From: Demequinaceae bacterium
GTDB lineage: Bacteria; Actinomycetota; Actinomycetes; Actinomycetales; Demequinaceae
Assembly (NCBI GenBank): GCA_011524475.1
Contig: WTKG01000197.1
Location: forward strand, 1-6,404
Direction: 5' to 3'
Length of the DNA stretch: 6,404 nucleotides
Shown here: positions 1-5,448 of the stretch, piece by piece
How positions within the stretch are numbered: position 1 is the stretch's first letter
Layout: each line of letters starts with the position of its first letter
The notes under the pieces: model-generated
Databases searched by the model: none
Told to the model about the DNA's origin: nothing
Seen by the model: only the letters and a program-made list of their open reading frames with translations
Translations under genes and position numbers: made by a program

Positions 1-39
1 AGCACGAGAGGCGCGCGGATGACTCACGGTGATAGCCAT
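1..39 (-). CDS. ftsW: Start of the next dcw gene, probably cell division protein FtsW (5' fragment)
   Basis: Thirteen in-frame codons (MAITVSHPRASRA) begin at an ATG at 39-37 and run off the left edge without a stop. The ATG follows an AGGAGG ribosome binding site with a 5-base gap, and the gene begins 9 bases after the murD stop, so a real gene start is well supported. The product is inferred from position only: in dcw clusters the gene after murD is normally ftsW, the SEDS-family membrane glycosyltransferase that polymerises lipid II at the division site with FtsI. The visible residues are polar and basic, which fits a cytoplasmic N-terminal tail ahead of the first membrane segment, but they carry no family motif. 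murG is a less likely alternative if ftsW were missing. Confidence 0.6.
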   Translation of the reverse strand, partial: MAITVSHPRASRA

Positions 40-44
40 ACACA

Positions 45-50
45 CCTCCT
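45..50 (-). promoter_or_regulatory. Strong ribosome binding site of the gene after murD (ftsW)
   Basis: AGGAGG at 50-45 (plus strand CCTCCT) lies 5 bases upstream of the ATG at 39 and overlaps the murD TAG stop at 51-49. It is the most complete Shine-Dalgarno match in the window. It decides the start of the downstream gene and suggests efficient initiation there, independent of ribosomes finishing murD. Confidence 0.85.
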
Positions 51-1410
51 ATCTGGCAAGAGCCTCGACTGCCTGCGAAAACTTCTCGCCACGATCGTGG
101 TACCCGTCAAACTGATCCATTGATGCGCTCGCTGGGCACATCAAGACCGTGTCCCCTGCACGCGCGCTATCAGCAGCCGCCGCGACAGCCCTGACCATGA
201 CAGTCTTGCCCGGCTTAATCCGTGTCAGCGGGATTGCTGGGGCGTGTCGCGCGAGCGCGCCAGAAAGTTCGGACGAGTCCTCGCCGATGAGAATCACCGC
301 ACGTAACTGTGATGCAACAGCGGTGACAAGATCGTCATACCGTGCACCCTTGGCAAGACCTCCGGCAATCCAGACGACTGACGCTTCACTATGCGCCTCA
401 AATGTCGCCCGTGCCGCGTGCGGGTTTGTCGCCTTAGAGTTATTTATGTAGGTCACACCATCGCGTGCAGCAACGATCTCTCCTCGATGCTTTCCTGGCC
501 TGAAAGCGCGAATCCCCGCCGCTACGCTCTCCGGTGTGATACCTACCGATCGTGCTAACGCGGCTGCCGCCAACGCATTCCGCACCGCGTAGCCAGGAGG
601 ATTTTTCGTGGTCGAATGCACATCCACCAGATTTCCGATCTCTATCGCAGTGGAACGCCGCTCCTGCCCAAAGGCGCGATCGACAAGTAGATCTTCTACG
701 ACTCCGAGCTGCGACACAGCTGGTGGCCCCAAGCTGTAACCAATCGCTCGACACCCTTCTTGGACATCGGCGTCGCGCACACATTGTTCAATCATCGGGT
801 CATCCGCGGGATATACCGCAGCGACGGCCGTGTCCTTGTACACCCGAGCCTTCGCCCGGCGATATTCGGCAAAACTCCCATGCCAGTCAAGGTGATCGTC
901 AGCGATGTTGAGAATGACGGAAGCATGGGGCTTCATGGAGTGAGTGAAATGTAGTTGAAAACTTGAAGCTTCCACTATCAATAACTCATGCCCCGCAGCC
1001 GCTTCGCGCACCACCGGCGTACCTACGTTTCCTACTACCGCATGTGAAATCTGTGCTTCACGGGCAATTGCACCGAGTATTTCGACCGTGGACGTTTTGC
1101 CATTCGTCCCGGTGACCACTATCCATGCGGTGTCGGGGTCGCGTATCTGCCATGCAAGTTCCACTTCGCTCCACACGGGAAGCCCCGCGTCCTGAAGTGC
1201 CGCAATATCAGGCCCCGAAGGAGGCCAGCCTGGAGACACCACGGCAATGTCGTAGTCGGAGCAATCAATATCCGCAACTCGGGAAAAATCGGCGGGCGCG
1301 TGCGCATCAACAGTCGTATAGGCAATACCGCGTGCTTCAAGACACTCGACAACTGCCTCACCGGTAACGCCGCGTCCCAGCACTAGGACGTGCGCGTCAG
1401 CAAGGTTCAC
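49..1410 (-). CDS. murD: UDP-N-acetylmuramoyl-L-alanine--D-glutamate ligase MurD
   Basis: This cytoplasmic ATP-dependent ligase adds D-glutamate to UDP-MurNAc-L-Ala, the second amino acid of the peptidoglycan stem. With the start chosen here it has 453 residues, normal for MurD. The N-terminal UDP-binding fold shows VLGRGVTG (about 10-17) and VSPGWP (about 58-63). The central ATPase domain has the P-loop GTNGKTST (101-108), the EASSFQL segment (147-153), and a lysine in YRRAK (187) at the place of the carbamylated lysine of Mur ligases. The C-terminal domain has NNSKATNP (323-330), PASASMDQF (426-434) and DRGEKF. I chose the GTG at 1410 because it overlaps the mraY TGA stop as GTGA and sits just ahead of the Rossmann strand. 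The frame stays open to a GTG at 1509 and an ATG at 1425, but neither has a clear ribosome binding site, and the added residues look like out-of-frame mraY sequence. An unusual point is NNSK where NDSK is usual. Confidence 0.95.
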   Translation of the reverse strand: MNLADAHVLVLGRGVTGEAVVECLEARGIAYTTVDAHAPADFSRVADIDCSDYDIAVVSPGWPPSGPDIAALQDAGLPVWSEVELAWQIRDPDTAWIVVTGTNGKTSTVEILGAIAREAQISHAVVGNVGTPVVREAAAGHELLIVEASSFQLHFTHSMKPHASVILNIADDHLDWHGSFAEYRRAKARVYKDTAVAAVYPADDPMIEQCVRDADVQEGCRAIGYSLGPPAVSQLGVVEDLLVDRAFGQERRSTAIEIGNLVDVHSTTKNPPGYAVRNALAAAALARSVGITPESVAAGIRAFRPGKHRGEIVAARDGVTYINNSKATNPHAARATFEAHSEASVVWIAGGLAKGARYDDLVTAVASQLRAVILIGEDSSELSGALARHAPAIPLTRIKPGKTVMVRAVAAAADSARAGDTVLMCPASASMDQFDGYHDRGEKFSQAVEALAR

Positions 1411-2492
1411 AGCGAGGCAACCCATTCGGCATAGAAAATGCCCATCCCTAAGGCGGCACACATGCCAGCAATGACCCAGAACCGCACCACGATGGTGACT
1501 TCCCCCCACCCCAACTGCTCAAAATGATGATGGAGCGGAGCCATCTTTAACACCCTTTTTCCAGTCATCTTAAAACTGGCAACCTGCACGACAACCGACA
1601 GCGTGATCAGCACGAACAAACCTCCGATAATCACGCCGAGAAGCTCTGTGCGGGTCAACAAGGTGAGCCCCGCCACGGCTCCTCCTAATGCGAGGGAGCC
1701 GGTGTCTCCCATAAAAATCTTTGCAGGTGAAGCGTTCCACCATAAGAACCCGACTGCGGCTCCGGTGAGAGCTGACGCAAGAATGGCGAGATCTCGGGGA
1801 TCGCGCACTTCGTAACACGTCGCCAACGCCGCTTCAGGGAGCACACACGACTGATTTAGTTTCCAAATACCTACAAGAACATAGGCGAGGAAAAAGATTG
1901 CTGAAGCGCCCGTTGCTAAGCCATCCAAGCCGTCAGTCAGATTGACTGCATTCGACCATGCCGTGATCAAAAAATTTGACCACAGAACGAACAACACCAC
2001 ACCTACCGTGGTGCCCCAATAGGCCATATCAACGGCTGTGTCTCGTAAAAACGAGATAGCGGTGGATGCGGGGGTGACACCGTGTTCATTCGCGAACTGC
2101 AAGGCAAGCACGCTAAAGGTGATTCCGACCGCTGCCTGTCCGACGATTTTCCAACGGGCACTCAAACCCAGCGAACGTTCACGGGTGATTTTGATGGCAT
2201 CGTCAGCAAAACCGACTACACCCAAACCGACCACGAGGCCTACGACCAACAAAGAAGAGACGTTAGGGACACGTCCCGTGAGGATGTTGCCTCCAAGCCA
2301 ACCAAGCACCACAGCAAAGATGATGACTACTCCACCCATGGTGGGGGTGCCACGTTTCACGTGATGGCTGGCAGGCCCATCGTGTCGCACGAACTGTCCG
2401 TACTGATGGCGAGTGAGGTATCTAATGAATAAGGGGGTGACGAACAGCGACAGCATCATTGCGATACCGCCAGCGATCACAATCGCAAGCAT
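1407..2492 (-). CDS. mraY: Phospho-N-acetylmuramoyl-pentapeptide-transferase MraY
   Basis: This integral membrane enzyme transfers phospho-MurNAc-pentapeptide from the UDP precursor to undecaprenyl phosphate, forming lipid I on the cytoplasmic face. The 361 residues match the usual length. Ten hydrophobic stretches can be traced (about 1-25, 51-70, 80-98, 117-133, 158-180, 193-210, 235-252, 266-280, 285-305, 333-353). Family motifs in order are GTPTMGG (48-54), the Asp pair in GFADD (97-98), NAVNLTDGLDG (181-191), the catalytic Asp in MGDTGS (263) and MAPLHHHFE (317-325). A loop at about 211-233 holds two cysteines (216 and 226) followed by YEVRDP, typical of actinobacterial MraY. The ATG directly follows the murF TAG with no gap, with AGAGGA 7 bases upstream. 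The 3' end overlaps murD by 4 bp. All key residues are present and nothing suggests damage. Confidence 0.98.
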   Translation of the reverse strand: MLAIVIAGGIAMMLSLFVTPLFIRYLTRHQYGQFVRHDGPASHHVKRGTPTMGGVVIIFAVVLGWLGGNILTGRVPNVSSLLVVGLVVGLGVVGFADDAIKITRERSLGLSARWKIVGQAAVGITFSVLALQFANEHGVTPASTAISFLRDTAVDMAYWGTTVGVVLFVLWSNFLITAWSNAVNLTDGLDGLATGASAIFFLAYVLVGIWKLNQSCVLPEAALATCYEVRDPRDLAILASALTGAAVGFLWWNASPAKIFMGDTGSLALGGAVAGLTLLTRTELLGVIIGGLFVLITLSVVVQVASFKMTGKRVLKMAPLHHHFEQLGWGEVTIVVRFWVIAGMCAALGMGIFYAEWVASL

Positions 2493-3881
2493 CTAGCCGT
2501 CCTCTGTCCAGGTCTGTGCAAGTTTCCATACACCCGTTCCATGCGAAGCCTTAAACAGCACGGTGTCCCCCGAGCCCAGAATTTCGCGAAGAAGTGTGTC
2601 AGCCTCGTCGATCGTAGCGACGTAACGCGCCTCCTCTCCCCAGGAGCCTTCTAATAGTGCTGAGTCGTAGGCAGGTTTCGCCCCTTCTCCCACCACTACC
2701 AGTGTCGAGATGTCGAGTCGCACCGCCTCGCGCCCTAGTTGTGCATGCGCGGAAACGGATTCCTCTCCCATTTCAAGAATTTCTCCCAGCACTGCAATAG
2801 TGCGCGCGCCTTCAGCGACATCTTTCAATGAACGGAAGGCCGCAATAACGGACTCCACCGAGGCGTTATACGAATCGTCCAAAACCACAATTCCGTCGCG
2901 TCTATGGGTTAATGCCATACGTTGGCCCGAGACAGATGTGACCCCAGCAACATCTCTGACGGCTTCCTCGAACCGCACTCCACACTCCACTGCGACCGCA
3001 ATGGCCGCAAGCGCATTCGTCACATGATGTTCGCCCAACAGGCCCAAAGTCGCCTGTTGCGGAATGCACTGCGCAGCCAACATCCCGACGGGTCCATTGC
3101 TGACGGTGATGCGGGCGTGGCCCTGGCGCATTTCTACGTGTGTCGCTGCAACATCCGCCTGGCCCCGGCCAAACGTCACCACCCGTGGGGCGCTCTCAGC
3201 CATGGCCATCACATGGGCATCGTCACTGTTAAGAACTGCGACACCCGTGGGCAGAAGACCTTCGACAATTTCTTTTTTGGCCGCGGCTATTGCTTCGAAA
3301 GACTCATACATTCCCCTGTGCGCACTTCCCACCATCAATACACACGCCACATCAAGGGGAGCAATAGATGTGAGATACGTGATCTGGCCTGGGCCCGAAG
3401 CCCCCATCTCTAAAACCAACGTGCGAGTGTTCTCATCCGCGCGGAGGACCGTAAGAGGCAGGCCCACTTCGTTGTTGAAACTTTCTACCGGAGCAACAAC
3501 ATCGGGAATCGCCGCCGCAAGTAGGTCCTTCGTGGTTGTCTTACCGTTACTTCCCGTAATGCCGACGACATGGATCTCGCTGGTGCTGCGCAACTCTGCC
3601 AGATAGGCGCGAGCAATGGCCCCCAGAGCCGCTGTCGTATCTGCGACTCGCACGTGAGGGTGTTCCACGGTGCGCGTCACAAGGTGGAGCACCGCTCCGG
3701 CATCCGTTGCTGCTGCAACAAAATCATGCCCATCTGCACGTTCGCCCGGCAACGCGACGTAGAGGGCCCCCGGGTTCACGTGGCGCGAGTCGTGTGCGAC
3801 AGAGGTCACTGTCACGTCCTCGGGGGCAACAAGTACTCCCCCGGTAACGTCAGCTATCCACGCTGCAGAGCGCGCAATCAT
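2493..3881 (-). CDS. murF: UDP-N-acetylmuramoyl-tripeptide--D-alanyl-D-alanine ligase MurF
   Basis: This cytoplasmic ligase uses ATP to join D-Ala-D-Ala to UDP-MurNAc-tripeptide, the last soluble step before MraY. It has 462 residues, a normal length. The N-terminal domain carries DSRHVNPGALYVAL (31-44). The central ATPase domain has GITGSNGKTTTK (107-118), NNEVGLP (136-142), EMG (158-160), AHRGMYESFEAIAAAK with the expected carbamylated lysine at 202, and HHVTNALAA (285-293). The C-terminal domain shows DDSYNA (335-340), LGEILEMG (365-372) and KASHGTG (444-450). The ATG at 3881 overlaps the murE TGA as ATGA and has AGGAAGG just upstream, so the start is secure. The stop TAG abuts the mraY ATG. 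Two motifs depart from the usual form: NASVES where NANPxS is common (339-344), and YES where FGS is common (192-194). The P-loop, DDSYN and lysine are intact, so I expect an active enzyme. Confidence 0.97.
   Translation of the reverse strand: MIARSAAWIADVTGGVLVAPEDVTVTSVAHDSRHVNPGALYVALPGERADGHDFVAAATDAGAVLHLVTRTVEHPHVRVADTTAALGAIARAYLAELRSTSEIHVVGITGSNGKTTTKDLLAAAIPDVVAPVESFNNEVGLPLTVLRADENTRTLVLEMGASGPGQITYLTSIAPLDVACVLMVGSAHRGMYESFEAIAAAKKEIVEGLLPTGVAVLNSDDAHVMAMAESAPRVVTFGRGQADVAATHVEMRQGHARITVSNGPVGMLAAQCIPQQATLGLLGEHHVTNALAAIAVAVECGVRFEEAVRDVAGVTSVSGQRMALTHRRDGIVVLDDSYNASVESVIAAFRSLKDVAEGARTIAVLGEILEMGEESVSAHAQLGREAVRLDISTLVVVGEGAKPAYDSALLEGSWGEEARYVATIDEADTLLREILGSGDTVLFKASHGTGVWKLAQTWTEDG
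2500..2505 (-). promoter_or_regulatory. Ribosome binding site of mraY inside the murF 3' end
   Basis: AGAGGA at 2505-2500 lies 7 bases before the mraY ATG (2492-2490) and within the last codons of murF. It supports this start and couples mraY translation closely to the end of murF. Confidence 0.7.
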
Positions 3882-5431
3882 GCGCCTTCCTGACGTTCGG
3901 CAACTATTAGCTGATGCGCACGCAGAAACTCATCTCGATCGTTATAGCGGTGAAAAACACCCGCGATTTCTTGAGTGGGTTCATGGCCCTTGCCTGTGAC
4001 AATCACCGTGTCTCCTGGCTTCCCTAACCGCAACCCATGCTCCACTGCACTGGCGCGAGGAACAATTTCGTGGACATCTTCCAGGGTAGGGCGTATTTCC
4101 TGAATCCCTGCCTTGATCTGCTGGCGGATGTCTGCTGGTTTTTCACTACGAGGATTCTCGTCTGTCAGCACAATGACATCTGCCAGGCGCGCGGCAATGT
4201 TTCCGAGAACAGGACGCTTGCCACGATCCCGATCTCCATCGGAACCAAAAATAATGATGATGCGGCCTTTCGTGATGGGCCGCACACCTTCGAGTGCCAG
4301 AGTGAGCGCGTCGGGAGTGTGGGCATAGTCCACGATTGCCAGCGGATCGTGCTCACTGCGCTCCACGACTCGTTCCATGCGGCCAGGAATGTCATGCGCG
4401 CGCGCGACACCCGCAATAGATTGTTCTAGAGGAACTCCCGCGTGATGAGCCGCGATTATTGCTACCGCCGCATTGGAAACGTTTACCAGCCCCGGTAACG
4501 GGCTTTCGGCCTTATGCCTCGTGCCATCGGAATGGACAAGGTCGAAGCTGGAACCCACTCCGTCGAGGCCTACATCGGCATTCTCCACCCGCCAGTCGGC
4601 ATCCATAGAGGCATCACGGGTGGCGACCGTGGTGACGGGAATCGACACTTCACGGGCGAGACGTTGACCCCATTCGTCATCCACACACACCACCGCGTGA
4701 CGGGCACGGCCCGGCTGAAAAAGGCGAGCTTTGTCTGCGAAGTATTGATCCATGGTTCCGTGGAAATCCAGGTGATCCCACTGCAGATTAGTGAAAACCG
4801 CAACCTCAAATTCGGCACCAGAAATTCGGTCAAGCGCAGCGGCGTGACTCGACACTTCCGTGGTGGCGACGCTGCACCCCACCTCTAGCATGCGCGCCAA
4901 GAGAGACTGAAGAACGGGGGCTTCCACGGTGGTACGAGGGCTCTCCACGCTCTGATCATTCACGCGAAGTTCCACGGTCCCTAATAGTCCCCTGTGGGTA
5001 TGGGTCTGGGAAAGCGCCGCATCGACAAAATATGCCGTGGTTGTCTTCCCATTCGTGCCTGTCACTCCCACGAGTTTCAAAGTTCGCGAAGGATGTCCAT
5101 ACGTGTAGGCCGCTGCTTCACCAATGGCCTTGCGCGGCGCATCTGCCACGATTACCGGAACGTCATCAGGAAATCCGGATGCTCGCAGATGTGCGCATCC
5201 TTGAGGGTCTGTCAATATGGCCGAGGCTCCTCGTTCGTGCGCCTGGGTAGCAAACGTCGCACCATGAACATGAAGGCCAGGAAGTGCCCCAAAAAGATCC
5301 CCTGGCTCCACCTCTTGCGAATTCACGCTCACGCCAGTAACGCGGATATGTGAGTCCCCTGAGTCCACTTCCGTCCCGGTTGCGGTCGCAATGTCTGCAA
5401 CGGTGACATCAGCAACCCTGGACGGCCGCAT
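3878..5431 (-). CDS. murE: UDP-N-acetylmuramoyl-L-alanyl-D-glutamate--diamino acid ligase MurE
   Basis: This cytoplasmic ligase adds the third stem residue (meso-diaminopimelate or L-lysine) to UDP-MurNAc-L-Ala-D-Glu. From the ATG at 5431 it has 517 residues, in the normal range. The UDP-binding N-terminal domain holds NSQEVEPGDLFGALPG (37-52). The ATPase domain has GTNGKTTT (125-132), TTEVSSHAAALDR (190-202), and the carbamylated-lysine position in YFADK (234). The C-terminal domain has DYAHTPDAL (368-376), GSDGDRDRGKRP (396-407), ENPR (425-428) and GKGHE (480-484). GKGHE and the ENPR arginine resemble diaminopimelate-type enzymes, but the first residue of the usual DNPR is Glu here, so I leave the substrate open. 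Start choice: GGAGG lies 8 bases before the ATG at 5431. The frame is also open to GTG 5458, GTG 5452 (GTGA overlap with the ftsI stop), ATG 5446 (GGGAG about 5 bases upstream) and ATG 5437, giving up to 526 residues. Confidence 0.95.
   Translation of the reverse strand: MRPSRVADVTVADIATATGTEVDSGDSHIRVTGVSVNSQEVEPGDLFGALPGLHVHGATFATQAHERGASAILTDPQGCAHLRASGFPDDVPVIVADAPRKAIGEAAAYTYGHPSRTLKLVGVTGTNGKTTTAYFVDAALSQTHTHRGLLGTVELRVNDQSVESPRTTVEAPVLQSLLARMLEVGCSVATTEVSSHAAALDRISGAEFEVAVFTNLQWDHLDFHGTMDQYFADKARLFQPGRARHAVVCVDDEWGQRLAREVSIPVTTVATRDASMDADWRVENADVGLDGVGSSFDLVHSDGTRHKAESPLPGLVNVSNAAVAIIAAHHAGVPLEQSIAGVARAHDIPGRMERVVERSEHDPLAIVDYAHTPDALTLALEGVRPITKGRIIIIFGSDGDRDRGKRPVLGNIAARLADVIVLTDENPRSEKPADIRQQIKAGIQEIRPTLEDVHEIVPRASAVEHGLRLGKPGDTVIVTGKGHEPTQEIAGVFHRYNDRDEFLRAHQLIVAERQEGA
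3885..3891 (-). promoter_or_regulatory. Ribosome binding site of murF inside the murE 3' end
   Basis: AGGAAGG at 3891-3885 precedes the murF ATG (3881-3879). Counting from the AGGA core the gap is 6 bases. It lies in the last murE codons and, with the ATGA stop/start overlap, confirms the murF start. Confidence 0.7.
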
Positions 5432-5439
5432 CGGCATAG

Positions 5440-5444
5440 CCTCC
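5440..5444 (-). promoter_or_regulatory. Ribosome binding site that favours the murE start at 5431
   Basis: GGAGG at 5444-5440 is 8 bases upstream of the ATG at 5431-5429, in the short gap after the ftsI stop (5451-5449). It is the best Shine-Dalgarno match near the start and the reason for choosing this ATG. A weaker GGGAG at 5455-5451 could serve the ATG at 5446. Confidence 0.65.
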
Positions 5445-5448
5445 ATCG

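Noticed and set aside
440..911. Open frames on both strands overlapping murD in other frames
   Set aside because: murD reads without interruption through this region with all its motifs; the alternatives are Arg/Ser-rich and resemble nothing known.
1411..1509. N-terminal extension of murD to GTG 1509
   Set aside because: The extra 33 residues overlap mraY in another frame, contain odd Cys/His-rich sequence unlike a MurD N-terminus, and lack a ribosome binding site.
2922..3606. Overlapping plus-strand open frames opposite murF (up to 180 codons)
   Set aside because: They lie fully antisense to a well-supported murF, have low-complexity compositions rich in Arg, Ser, Thr or His, show no recognisable motif and lack convincing ribosome binding sites. 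They are explained as shadows of a GC-rich gene.
4037..4888. Plus-strand open frames opposite murE (up to 130 codons)
   Set aside because: They are antisense to intact murE motifs, carry no family signature, and show no operon-like arrangement. Shadow frames are the simplest explanation.
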